In this document: one piece after another, positions 42,809 to 53,507 of the stretch
How positions within the stretch are numbered: position 1 is the stretch's first letter
Layout of the letters: every line of letters starts with the position of its first letter
Assembly: GCA_963556145.1 (NCBI GenBank)
Contig: OY744465.1
Location: 7,254,001-7,318,000, forward strand
Reading direction: 5' to 3'
Origin: Hygrocybe punicea
Taxonomy: Eukaryota; Basidiomycota; Agaricomycetes; Agaricales; Hygrophoraceae
DNA: 64,000 nt
Program-made: the position numbers and the translations under genes
Notes under the pieces: generated by a model
Databases searched by the model: none
What the model was told of the DNA's origin: nothing
What the model saw: only the letters and a program-made list of their open reading frames with translations

Positions 42809-43936
42809 ATGGATTCACGTCTTCCTCTCGAGCTGTACCGTGTCGTTATCGACTTCCTGGACGTCTGCGACGACAAGGATACCCTCCACGCTTGCAGCCT
42901 GACTTGTAAAGCACTCTTCATCGACAGCCGTTATCGCCTCTTTTACCATATCCGAGTCCGCTTCCATCATCGCATGACCCAACAGTTTCTCCATCACATA
43001 CAATTCAATTCGGCATTGGTGCGCTACCTGGAGCTGGACCTCCACCACATGTTCCAATGTAAGCCTCTGGTGGTTAACAACTCGCTGCCGGTGCTCGCCG
43101 CTCACCTTACCGAGGTGACCTACCTCGAGCTCAAGTCACTCGAATGGCACCAGCTCGATGTCGCAGCTCAGGAGGCGATGCTGTCCGGCTTCCAAAAAAC
43201 AACCACCTTGCGGGTATGTTTTAGCTGGTTCGAGACTACAGTGCACATGAGTCGGTTCATTGCGTCGTTTCCCGCTCTTACGACGCTCGACTCCTACAGG
43301 ATGGCGTTGACGACGGGAGGCACAGAACCGTCACTACCACCCGTCTCTCGTCACCACAATGCTTCTCTCCCCCGGTCGCTGACGAACGTCACCCTGGACT
43401 CATTCCAGGCTGGATCTTTCGCTGAGTTATTGTTTTCCTCCGAGCCGGAGTCGCGCACCGTCGTGCGTAGGCTTTTCGTATTGGTAATGTTTCCGGAGTA
43501 TACCCAAGGCGTCGGTTTGCTGCTCAAGACGCTCGGTGCGGACCTAGAGCATCTCAGACTGGGACATTGGATCGACCCCCGACAACCTCCAGCAGAGGTG
43601 CTCGAGGACGTGGACTTGGCTCACAATACGAATCTGCGCTCCATCATGGTGAACCACCGCGTGTTCTCCCGGCGTTGGATCGTTGCGCTGCTGGATCAAA
43701 TCGTGTCGCCGTACCTTGAGTGCGTCACGTTGAATATCCAGTTGGAAAGCGTTGCGGATTTCCACTCCTTTGACTGGGCATGGTTCGAAAGGCTCTTCAC
43801 GGGGCAGCGCTGGCCTGCGCTGCGGAGGCTCGTGATCATACCCCATGGCGCGATCGAGGATCCTCGAGTGGTTAAGAGTGCGATCAAGGCTCTTTTACCC
43901 ACTGTTGATGGAAGTGGTTTTCTCTATGTGTCGTAG
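42809..43936 (+). CDS. F-box-like protein, single exon
   Basis: A 375-residue intronless frame. The N-terminus (RLPLELYRVVIDFLDVCDDKDTL, then ACSLTCKALF) has the LPxE...ID.L....D...L..C.L.CK pattern of an F-box, which binds Skp1 in SCF ubiquitin ligases. The remainder is rich in Leu and hydrophobic beta-alpha patterns (VRYLELDLH, LTNVTLDSF, LEHLRLGHW, LECVTLNIQ) like the degenerate leucine-rich repeats of mushroom F-box proteins. The substrate cannot be inferred. F-box genes of this type are very numerous in Agaricomycetes. It lies divergent to the DAHP synthase gene, with a shared promoter region. Confidence 0.85.
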   Translation: MDSRLPLELYRVVIDFLDVCDDKDTLHACSLTCKALFIDSRYRLFYHIRVRFHHRMTQQFLHHIQFNSALVRYLELDLHHMFQCKPLVVNNSLPVLAAHLTEVTYLELKSLEWHQLDVAAQEAMLSGFQKTTTLRVCFSWFETTVHMSRFIASFPALTTLDSYRMALTTGGTEPSLPPVSRHHNASLPRSLTNVTLDSFQAGSFAELLFSSEPESRTVVRRLFVLVMFPEYTQGVGLLLKTLGADLEHLRLGHWIDPRQPPAEVLEDVDLAHNTNLRSIMVNHRVFSRRWIVALLDQIVSPYLECVTLNIQLESVADFHSFDWAWFERLFTGQRWPALRRLVIIPHGAIEDPRVVKSAIKALLPTVDGSGFLYVS

Positions 43937-44221
43937 AGGTTACTTGTTAGTTTAACCGAAGTCTCGACGATAATTTCTTTTTCTCTTCCGATAGTTACAT
44001 GTATCCTTTGTGTACTGTAACATTGACTCCTCGTCTGTGTCGTAGCAATATGCTGTCAAGTGAATACGTATGCCAATCAACGAAGCAATGAAATTCAGCA
44101 TTCAGCGCTTCCCCTGGTCATGGAATCATCAAAATAGGTGTTTGGTTGGAGTTGAGGGTTTGCTGTCCAATGGATTGATACAAGTCGGTCCATTAAACAA
44201 ATTGAAGATGTGCATACTCTA

Positions 44222-45246
44222 TTAATCCACCTTCCTGGCCCATTTTCTACCCAAAGATTGAGCCCCATGCGAGGTGGGCAGTTGTGGGTTGACCGCAACA
44301 TTCTCCGTTTCCACCGTCCGAGGAGCCCACACGTTCTTCTCCTTCTCACCAACGATACTAGCCGGCGCTCTCCCAAGCTCTTCTGTTTCATCATTGCCCC
44401 AGTATACCCACATCTGCGCACCAAGGATACAATTAAGGAACAACGCAAGGGCGAAACCAGCGGTTAGGAGGAGATCGCTGAGCTCGGTTGCGGTCGTGAA
44501 CAGGCGGGCGAGACAGCCTACGATCTGCGAAATCACTGCAAAAGCGGAAAGCTGGCCTGTGGATTTGGAGCGGAAGTTTTGGCGGATTTGAGGAAGCTTG
44601 GAGAAGAGGGAAAGGGGAAGAGTGGCTAGTTGGAGCAGGGAAAGCGTATCGTTCGGAAGTCCATACAGGATGAAACCCACACTGGCTGTTGCGATGGCTG
44701 CCCCGATCACCTTGGACACCGCATTTCGAGAACTTCGGAGAGAAGATGTAGGGAAGTAGATGATAAGAAGAGTAATCAGCGCGTTTTGAATGGTAAGGAA
44801 AAAGTTTTCCCCATATGTTGAAAAAGGAAAATCATTTCGGAATGAATATGCCAACGTGATTGCGTAAGATAATGTTTCGAGAACATATGCTGGCAGGGAG
44901 AGACCGCGAGCAGACTGTGCACTGAGAACTGCGCTCGCATTAAATAGGTGAAATTGGTGGGGAAAAAAAAGGCACCAGCGACTCACTAAGCAAAACTTGG
45001 GGTACTTTCATGATGGAGCCTCCAAGAACAATGCCAATCCCGAGTCCTTTCGACAGAGAGTATTTGATGCATTGAACATCGCCGACATTCAAGTTTTCAA
45101 CGAGAGATGTGTAGCATTTCTGAAGAGAAATCAGTCTTCTCAGCAGGAAAAAGAACCGTATTCGACGTTTCCGACATTACCTGCCCCACTATGGACACGC
45201 CGAAGTCGCGAATAAACGGGGGCAAATTACGGGTTATAGCAGTCAT
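44222..45246 (-). CDS. Mannose-P-dolichol utilisation defect 1 (MPDU1/Lec35)-like PQ-loop protein
   Basis: An ER membrane protein of the MPDU1 family, needed for use of dolichol-phosphate-mannose and -glucose in N-glycan and GPI synthesis. Three exons (45246-45181, 45119-44987, 44928-44222) give about 300 residues with several membrane segments. Family motifs are KGLGIGIVLGGSIMKVPQV (PQ-loop 1), SAQSARGLSLPAYVLET and SLFSKLPQIRQNFRSKSTGQLSA (PQ-loop 2). The C-terminal hydrophilic tail ends in a short basic stretch (GRKWARKVD), compatible with ER retention of the KKxx/KxD type though not exact. The start codon lies only 66 bp from that of eIF3e on the other strand. Confidence 0.88.
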
Positions 45247-45312
45247 GACGGGTGACGCGGTCAAGTGGCAATGTGGCTGTGTACCTTGTAAAAAAAACTT
45301 TGACTGTAAAAA
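45247..45312. promoter_or_regulatory. Very short bidirectional promoter of MPDU1-like and eIF3e genes
   Basis: Only 66 bp separate the two start codons. The stretch has no clear TATA box. It contains GGTGACGCGGTCA (an ACGCG core) and runs of A. Regulatory elements must be shared, or extend into the coding regions or the first intron of either gene. Confidence 0.55.
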
Positions 45313-46946
45313 ATGGCCGAACACGACTTGTCAAAAACAATAATTCCTTACCTGGACCGCCATCTTGCATTCCCCCTCCTTGCCCATCTTGTCGAGACTT
45401 CCGTCTTTCCAGCCGAGGAAGTTCAAGCGGCCCAATATGAGCTAGCCAAAGGCACAAACATGGTTGACTATGCAGTGAGCCTTTTTGAGCAGCTATACCC
45501 CAATCAACAGGTCCCGCCAGGTAAGGCATCATGCGTTCTACGATATAAATTTCCTATCACTCATCCGCAAATGTTAGAATTTAGCCGGAAGCGTGAAAAT
45601 GCAGTCTCTACCCATGAACGGCTGGAGCAGGAGGCCCAGGCGGTCTTGGATGTCATTGAGAATCCAGACGTTGCCCAAGCTTTGCGTCAGGACAAAAATC
45701 AGAACCTTCAGTATCTCAAGGACAATTACAACGTATGTTTTTTCATCTGTCTACGTTGCTCTCTTGTTTACGAAAATCATACTTCCACAGCTGACCTTGG
45801 ATCAAATCACTGCCCTGTACAATTTTGGCCAATTCCAATACACGTATGGCAACTACAGTGGCGCAGCCGACTATTTGTACCATTTCCGTGTCCTCTCGAC
45901 CGATAATGACCTCAACACTTCCGCCCACTGGGGAAAACTAGCCTCCGATATACTCACCGGAAGATGGGACGTAGCACTCGAGGAACTCAACACTCTCCGT
46001 GACGTTATCGACTCCCGCACAACTTCTTCCCTCCTTACCTCCTCCGCTGAACCAGCCGCTTTAACCCAGCTGCACTCTCGGACCTGGCTCGTGCACTGGT
46101 CTCTTTTCGTATATTTCAACCATCCCCAGGGTCGGACGCTGCTTCTGGAAACGTTCCTCGCACCGACATACCTCAATACCATTCAGACATCATGTCCATG
46201 GATCCTCCGATATCTGGCGAGCGCCGCTATCCTCTCCCGAAAACTGTCTGCCGCGGGCACGACGACTGCGACGTCCTCCCGCGTGCGCCACTCAATACGT
46301 GAAATCGTAAAAGTGATACAAATGGAGGAGTATCAATATCAGGATCCTGTGACCTCCTTCTTGAAGGAGTTATATGTGGAATTCGACTTTGAAGCCGCAC
46401 AGCGGGAGCTGGCCGTTGCGGAGCGGATCGTCGGGGATGACTTCTTCTTGGGCGAGTTTAGAGAGGAGTTCCTAGACAATGCGCGGTACTTGATCAGTGA
46501 GGCATATTGCCGCATACACCAGAGGATAGACATTGGGTGCGTAAGGCGGCAATTTTCCATTGATCGATAACGGCCATCTGACTTGATGTATGTATCCAGT
46601 GACCTCTCTGAGCGGCTCAACCTCTCTCGCGACGACGGTGAAAAATGGATTGTGAATCTCATCCGCGAGACACGCATGGGTGCAGATGCTAAAATAGATC
46701 TCGAAAAGGCACGTTTTCTCCCCGTTGCCCGGTCTCGTTATTCACATTCTACCCTAGAATGTTATCGAAATCAATCGACCCCCATTACCGATCTATCAGT
46801 CCGTTATTGAAAAGACTCGGGGTCTCGCCTTACGCACCCAGGCAATGGGGGCTGCTTTGGCACGTGGTGGGATCGTAACACATATCCAGCCTCAGGCGCA
46901 GTTGAAGGGCGAGGGTCAGCCTGCAATTGTTGAGGGAGCTCGTTGA
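45313..46946 (+). CDS. Translation initiation factor eIF3 subunit e (Int6)
   Basis: A PCI-domain subunit of eIF3, which recruits the 40S ribosome to mRNA. The N-terminus [26 protein letters not shown] is the family signature, followed by [55 protein letters not shown] helices, and the PCI region [50 protein letters not shown], then [19 protein letters not shown]. Exons are about 45313-45520, 45582-45730, 45790-46536, 46599-46708 and 46757-46946, with intact joins. The length of about 450 residues matches the family. It uses the ATG at 45313, which has AAAAATGG context. Confidence 0.93.
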
Positions 46947-47094
46947 TATACGTCATCACTGTGCAGCGGAGTCGCATATGAGATATTAATTGATTTAGCA
47001 ACGAAAAGTTTTGTCATGCGTCACCCGCTGATAAAATATTCATACATGAAAGAACAACGGTTAATCGACAATCAATCATTCTGAAGTTTCTACG

Positions 47095-49539
47095 TCACGT
47101 ATCACCCGCTTTACCAGGTGGTGCAGTCAGATTGGGATCAGGTGCATCCGGGTAGAGCTTGAAACCAAATCGAACCAAGCGCGTTAAAGACTTGCCTGAA
47201 ACAGAGGAAAAATAACGATACCTTTCCGGGATTGAACAGATTAAGCGGGTCTATCGCCCGCTTTATCGTCTTCATGAGCTCGACTGTTCCCGGGCCGAGC
47301 TCCTCGTACAAGTACTCCTTCTTTCCGATGCCGACCCCATGCTCGCCAGTGCCTTGCCAATTCGCACATCCGTAAGTTCGTGTAAGGCAGAAACGGTGTG
47401 ACGTACAAGTGCCGTCCATTGCAATGGCACGCTTGACCATCCTATGCACCACTTGGCGTGCAATCTGCATTTCCTTTTCGTCGCGGAACAGCAGAATCGC
47501 GTGGAAGTTGCCTTGGCACGGTCAAGGTTCGCACTAGATCCCGCTAGGTATGACAAAGAGACAACAACTTACCGTCCCCCACATGTCCTATAATAGTCGA
47601 TACAAGATTAACCGACTCAAGATCCTGTTTCGTTTCATACACAAGCTGTGGCAACTTTGAAACTGGCACACTAACAACAGCCAGGGTATCATCAAGCGTC
47701 ACTAACATGATATGCCTCCATTAGACTCACCAGACATCAGTTGACCACGCACGGCTCCCCTCTACTAGTGCCAGCGCAGAGTACAATGCATTCTTGCGAT
47801 CCATCCACAAGTCCTCTGCCTCCTTCTCGCTACGCGCAAGTTGGAACCCCGTCCCACCGTGGCGCTCCACGACTGTGCGGACGACGCGCGCGGCATCTTG
47901 CAATGAACCATGGGAGTGTCCTTGAAGCTTGAAAAACAGAGAGTCCTTTTCCGGGTATTTGCGCTGTGATATGCCGTATTTGTTCGTGGCGCGCATGAAG
48001 ACGTCGTCGCAGAGCTCGACGCATTCTATTGGGAAGGTGTTATTATGCTGAGGTCGTAGGCGTGAGATAGAGATTGGGAACTCACGGATGCCAACACCAG
48101 TGTTCAAGACCGCCGCCGCCGCCTCAGTTGCGTGCTTGACATCCGGGAACTGGACGATGGCGACGGTAGTCGGCAAAACCGGTGCCAGTCTGATCGTCAC
48201 TGTCCCGTCAAAAAAACAGGGGTTTCAGTTCATGTCAAGGAGACGAGAAATTGCGATGCCCGACGTGCCTTCCGTGACAATGCCTAAGGTCCCCTCTGCA
48301 CCGATGAACAACTTTGTGACATCGAACCCCGCAGAGGATTTGCGTGACCGGCGGCGAGTTTTGATGACCTTACCTGATGGAAGGACGATCGTCTATGAAT
48401 GCAAAGGAGGGGGTAAAGTTTGAATAATAGGCCCAGTCTTCAAAGGATGCTGATGATGGCTACCGCATTCAGAAACCATTCGCTTCTTGCTGTGCCATAC
48501 CGGACTGCATTGGCTGGAAGCACGTGAATACGTTGAACGTAAAATGGGAGAATTAAACTCACTGCCAGAACACCCCGTGCCCATCATGCCCCCAATGGTC
48601 GCTCCTGGACCAGGGTCAAGCTCAAGGAACAGACGAGCTCAGCTTGGGGTCCAAACAGACAATAGAATGAAATACCGGGAAAAATAGCGGTATGCCTGCG
48701 AACTTTTGATGAGCGGTAGCACGTTATGCAAGACAGCCGAATGCCCCACCTTTCTTTTTCAGAGTACTATTGATGTCCATCCACTGTGCACCGGGTTGAC
48801 AGACCAAATCAAGATCTGACTCTGCACGGGCATGTCATCAATGTTTTGAAAAGCGTCCGAGACGAGGACATTCTGGCTTACCATTGATCGCAAGTATACG
48901 GTCCATATGCAACATGTCTATGCAAATCCCACCCAGCGGGTGCTATTCACTTCCAATATCAGTCCAGGAATGCACAGGCAAATCATGATTGAGAACAACG
49001 CACACCGCTGAAATGGCCCTCCAAGCTGGTCCTGCCCGATGACGGAATCACAGGCATCCTGTACTTGGTTGCAATCTTGATCACCGCCACGACGTCTTCG
49101 GTGGAGCGAGGATACACGACAACGCTGTGCAGCGCACCTAGTGCGAACGTCGTTTAGATCATCAGGCGATCAAGGAGAGGGCGGACGCACCTAGGTGGTA
49201 GTCATTGTCGGAAAACCCATGTATATGTAGGTCGTCTGGGTCAGTGGAGACGACATCTGAGGGGAGAGTGCTCCTTAGGTCCCTGATCGCAAGCTTAAAT
49301 TCGGCGGGGGATCCATACTTTGGAGCGACGAGCGGATCTGGAGGAGTCGTCGAATTTACCGCATACCCGACAGCAGCACTCGCCATTGCACCCAAAATAA
49401 AGTAAAATGGAGCGTGGCCACGTCTAGGCTCGCCATAGAAGGGCGCTGTGCTGTAAAACGAAGGCCTCGGGGTATACGTTGGACGGAATGAGCAAAAGAC
49501 GCTTGCTCGTCGCCTACAACAGCGGAGACCCGTGTGCAT
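47095..49539 (-). CDS. Mitochondrial D-lactate dehydrogenase (cytochrome), FAD-dependent
   Basis: The enzyme oxidises D-lactate to pyruvate and passes electrons to cytochrome c (Dld1-type). The N-terminus is Arg/Ser-rich (mitochondrial presequence), followed by a membrane anchor ([20 protein letters not shown]). The FAD-binding domain has [17 protein letters not shown] strands, [25 protein letters not shown] and [16 protein letters not shown]. The substrate/cap domain has [28 protein letters not shown] and LFFKLQGHS. The C-terminus has IGHVGDGNFHA (metal/substrate His), [17 protein letters not shown] and [12 protein letters not shown]. About a dozen introns are needed; the joins I checked are in frame (for example near 48550 and 48470). 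The stop at 47095 follows a short Pro/Gly tail. The length of about 560 residues is normal. Confidence 0.92.
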
Positions 49540-49602
49540 CCGAGATTCAAATACTTGTTCAAATGCAAATACTTATTCAAATACTCAATTATTTGTAAGT
49601 TT

Positions 49603-51385
49603 TCAAGCTGTAGTAGTTACGCTAGATGCTTTCTCGTCCTTCTCGTCCTCACTATCCTCCCCATAGCCCTCCACCCGCATATCATTCAACCCGAGCTCCT
49701 CATTTTGTTGCCACGTTCGTTCGTACATCTCAACAGTTATCGCAGGATCCGGGTGCGGCGCGAACAAACTCTGGACATAGGAATTCGCCAGCGGGTCGTC
49801 GAGGACAAGCGTGAACGGCACCGATGCCGACTTCAACTGGGCCACGTTCATCGCATTATTTATCAGGCAAAGGATGTGTATGTGAATTTGATGGGTTCGC
49901 CGCAAGGGGAGAAGAATGTGACGAACCTCCTTGAGCCGGCCTAAAAAAGTCTCAAATGCCACCCTACCCTGCAGATCCAGCTTGCTCGAGTCACCAGCAA
50001 ACACCTTCTGGCTGAGCTCCTCGTATACCTTTTAAATATAATCTTTGAGATTATCGATTTGCGATCAGGGAAAAACTACAACGCACCTGCTCTAATATGC
50101 CCTCTACGGTAGTGAACCGCCCGCCAAGGGTCCCTGATTGCAGCTCGAGGTCAATCTCAGGGATCAAAATGCCAGCGTTGTTGCTCTATAATTACACGAC
50201 ATTTTATGTCACCAAAACCAAAGCAGCATAGAAGTTGTAGAAGAAGCACCTTGAGAATATCCCGACTCAAATCGTCCCGATCCGTAACTCTAAGAGTGAT
50301 TCGTTCGCCCATTGGGGAGATGGCAGATCCGGACTTGACCTCGTTGTCCCTGTACCCGCAATTGTCGCAGTTCGTTGACATGATCAGAATATCCTGTGTA
50401 TAGCACATTTGGTAAAAAAATACTGGCGTTAATGAACAGGGCACAGACCTTGAAATACGGCACAGACAATTTCTTCATCTTCGTATCCAGTGGATGTCCA
50501 CAGCTCGAGCACACCCCAGGAAACACGTACACCTCTTCATTCAGATCCTCCCGTTCCCACTTCTCTTCCCACTCCTCCGCCATGTCTCTGGCGTTGTCAT
50601 CTTCGACAACGACTCCCAAATTAATACCATCCTGTTTCGTCCGCGTGTACGTCCGCATATTCCACTTTGGGTCCGCCATGCTTCCGACGAACTCAATGAA
50701 CGAGTTCCCCGCAGGGTCGTCCAGAGTGATTGTAAACGCAGGCATGGGCTCCGTCTTTCCAGCATCGTCATCGCTCTCCTGGGGCAGAATCAAACGTAAG
50801 TTCCCAAGCAGTGCCTCAATCTTCTCCCACGCGTCCGGTTCTTGCACGCGCCGGAGCGGCTGTTCCGCGTCCAGATCGGCGACGATCTCGTGCACGAGGC
50901 CTTCGACGGTGGTGAGCTGCCCGCGCGAGGTAGAAGGGAGAGTCAGGGCATACTCGGGGATGATGATCTTACATGATGGCGAACGAACGATCTGCCGGTT
51001 AAGGTCAGAGCGCGCGAGAATGCGCGCGGTGTAGATCGTTCCTTCCGCTGCAAAGGGGAGGGCGCGGGGGCGCATTGGAAGATTGATTCGAGTATGAAGT
51101 GGAGTGGGACGTACGACGGATGCTGCCTGCCGACTGGATCTCGTTATTTGTAGCGCCGCAATGTTCGCAGCGAAATGACATGACGATGAGCTCGCGGAAG
51201 AAGGGGATGGAAGTTAGTAGCAACCGAGTAATTCCCTGCTCGCCGCAGGACATGCAGAGGGACTCGATCTCCTCGACGGGCCTATCTTGGTCTGCCTCAT
51301 CGTGGTCGACTGTGGTTTCATCTTGGAGCTTGTAGGCTTGGTTGGCAACAGAACCAATGGACGGGAATAAATTGGGATGAGCCAT
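49603..51385 (-). CDS. Zinc finger protein ZPR1
   Basis: ZPR1 is a conserved eukaryotic protein with two zinc finger/ZPR1 modules that binds eEF1A and acts as its folding chaperone, shuttling between cytoplasm and nucleus. Module 1 has CMSCGEQG...[12 protein letters not shown], followed by [13 protein letters not shown] and [11 protein letters not shown]. Module 2 has CSSCGHPL...[15 protein letters not shown], then [34 protein letters not shown] and [14 protein letters not shown]. The duplication of the two modules is easy to see. About six exons are joined. The ATG at 51385 opens [11 protein letters not shown]. The C-terminus is acidic ([10 protein letters not shown]). Its start is 98 bp from the start of the plus-strand gene to the right. 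Confidence 0.94.
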
Positions 51386-51483
51386 AAACTTGAAGCGTTG
51401 TATGACAATTTTGTTTGTTCTAAAGGCTGTTGCCAAACACAGATCAACCTGAAATAATAGGGGGTGCCTCCGCAACATCAGGG

Positions 51484-52385
51484 ATGAACTTGAAGGATGG
51501 CTATCTCGACGATGTCTTCGATGTCTTGGATGCACACTGCCACCCATGCATCCTGATGGGCCGTTTTGCTTTGGTATGGATGGGTGCGGCAGTGATGCAG
51601 GACCTTGTGAGTGCCCACACAGTCCAGTATTGTGCGCCAGTGTACTGATTGGAATCAAGTGCCTCGATCTCCTAATTCGTAGCAATCAAGTCGCTGCGAT
51701 TTCTGCAGACATACAAAGCACTGGGAACTGGGCAGAGGTTCCCCTAGTCCGTATTTACGGGGAGGATTATCTACAACCATCACCCCGCGTCTTCGAGCGA
51801 ACGGATGGCGCTTTTTCCATCAAGATATGGAGCGAAGAAGCTGTCCGCATGCTTGTAGACCCCCCTGCCGACGGGCGCGTCCATAATCGGCCTTTTTTAA
51901 TCGAGACTCCGTGCTGCGAACTTGAACCGCTCAACCCTGTTCTACTCGAATCAGATATGCACCCTGGTCCCAGCATTTCTCTGCACAAACCAAGTTTGCT
52001 CACTACGCCCGACATTCGCTTCCTGCCTCATATTCATTGTCAATCAGCCAGCCGTCAGCCGCAATCCAAGGTGTACATTCCTACGATCTCGCGGTACCTG
52101 GATGCACTTATCGCACAACACCAATGGTTGAAAGAAAACGAGCGCCACGCGTGGCGCATCTATGGACCAGGTGCAGATGTGAGCTACTTGATACGGTATC
52201 TGTTCCTGGAGATGCCAAGCCAAAGAAAGAAGATATTGCCGTTACTGGAAAGCGAGTCAAGGAGCCGGATGGAGGAGATTTTGGATGGGTACAAGAGGAC
52301 GTACAAAAACAAGTTCACGTTCAAATTAGCGCCGGAGGGAAGTGAAGGAAAGGTAGTAGTTCTCGAAAGAAATTCGTCAGGCTAG
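51484..52385 (+). CDS. Nucleotidyltransferase-fold-like fungal protein
   Basis: Two exons (51484-51606 and 51660-52385) joined by a 53-nt intron give one frame of about 280 residues. The start [40 protein letters not shown] resembles the N-terminal region of fungal proteins with a nucleotidyltransferase-like fold, as I remember them (consensus VLxGRxAM...DLDxLI). The usual GG/GS and paired Asp active-site pattern is degenerate here (QDLCLDLLI). The rest contains [13 protein letters not shown] and [15 protein letters not shown], also found in that family. The role is unknown; the catalytic site is probably not functional. It is convergent with a second NTase-like gene, with only 7 bp between the stops. 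Confidence 0.6.
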
Positions 52386-52392
52386 TAATCTG

Positions 52393-52981
52393 CTATCCCA
52401 TCACCTCCGCAAGGCGCATTTCCCCCTCCTCATCACCTTCTACCACTGACATAATTGTCGCGATTTCACTCTGCTTGATTCTGTATTGCGCCAGTGTTTG
52501 TCCGATTCTTTTCATTTTGCCAAGTGCATACAGCAAGTCAGCGTAATCGCGCCCCTCGATTCGATCTTGAAACGCATATGCCTTCATGACTGCGATGTCG
52601 GGAAGCGACGCAACCCAGACAGGATCGAACCTGGTCATCCCACGCAACTTTGGAACAAATTCTTCTCCGATTGTTAAAAATTCGAACTCGGCCCGAAGAC
52701 CTTCAACGCCTGGCCCCTGGCAGGTATATGCCCAATTCCCATCAGGATCTATGCTGAATCGAGAATCACTGCGTGCTTTCTCCAAGAATGCATTCAAGGT
52801 CCGAGGAGTGATTAATGATTGCTATGTCAATGTCCTGTGTGTTGCGTGGTGAGCCGTACCGAACCAATGCTGCGCCACCAATGATAAGGAAATCTTTTCG
52901 CATATCTTCACTAATAAACTCAGAAGCTGCAGCCATAGCTTCTATCAGCAGGTGCTGCGATGGAGGTCGGTTGCTCGACAT
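52393..52981 (-). pseudogene. Nucleotidyltransferase-like protein, split by an apparent one-base frameshift
   Basis: The first frame (from ATG 52981) has FLIIGGAALVRYGSPRNTQDIDIAI, which carries the GG...R.T.DID pattern of the MNT/AbiEii-like nucleotidyltransferase fold, with both Asp residues kept. The matching C-terminal part (NAFLEKARSDSRFSIDPDGNW, ... SLPDIAVMKAYAFQDRIEGRDYADL) is in another frame starting at about 52797. No intron border fits between them, so a one-base insertion near 52800 is the simplest reading. A short unrecognised splice or a sequencing error would also explain it. The KAYAFQDRIEGRDYADL segment is the usual family helix after the active site. The substrate is unknown. 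Confidence 0.6.
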
Positions 52982-53507
52982 GACGAAAATCGTTGTTGCT
53001 TTCTTCCGTGATGGACGTCTGTTGCAAGAATGTGGTGCTCGCCAGGGTTCCAAGTAGGTAAAACAAAGCGACGGAGGGGGAAAGTCTCAGCTCAGTCAGG
53101 GGATAGAAACGACTAACAGAGGATTATCAGTATATATATATGCAGAGAGAGATATGGAGAGTCGGGGTCAATGATCCAAATGACGTAGATGTCAATAGCT
53201 ATAGCCTAGTATACGAATGACAGTCAAGCAGATGATGATCGATATCGAGAGATGGACAAAAGAGGAAGTGACAGAGACAAATAAGGAAAAGAGTTACCAT
53301 CCTACGTGAACTCCTTCTGTCGTTGTCACAAGAAGGTTGGCTTTATTTCCCGGTGTCAGGTTAGGTTAGTAGTCACCTTGTGTTTCCTGACTCTTATAAC
53401 CAAATTTGCCCGCAGCTCAGAGCCACTCTGTAGCGTCGTAAAAAATAGATCGGGCAGTAACGCATGATCATGAGGCAATGAAGATATCCTCCAATGAAAT
53501 TACAAGG
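52982..53507. other. Intergenic region
   Basis: No open frame with protein character. A (TA)n/(GA)n purine-rich stretch around 53130-53280 is simple sequence. Confidence 0.5.
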
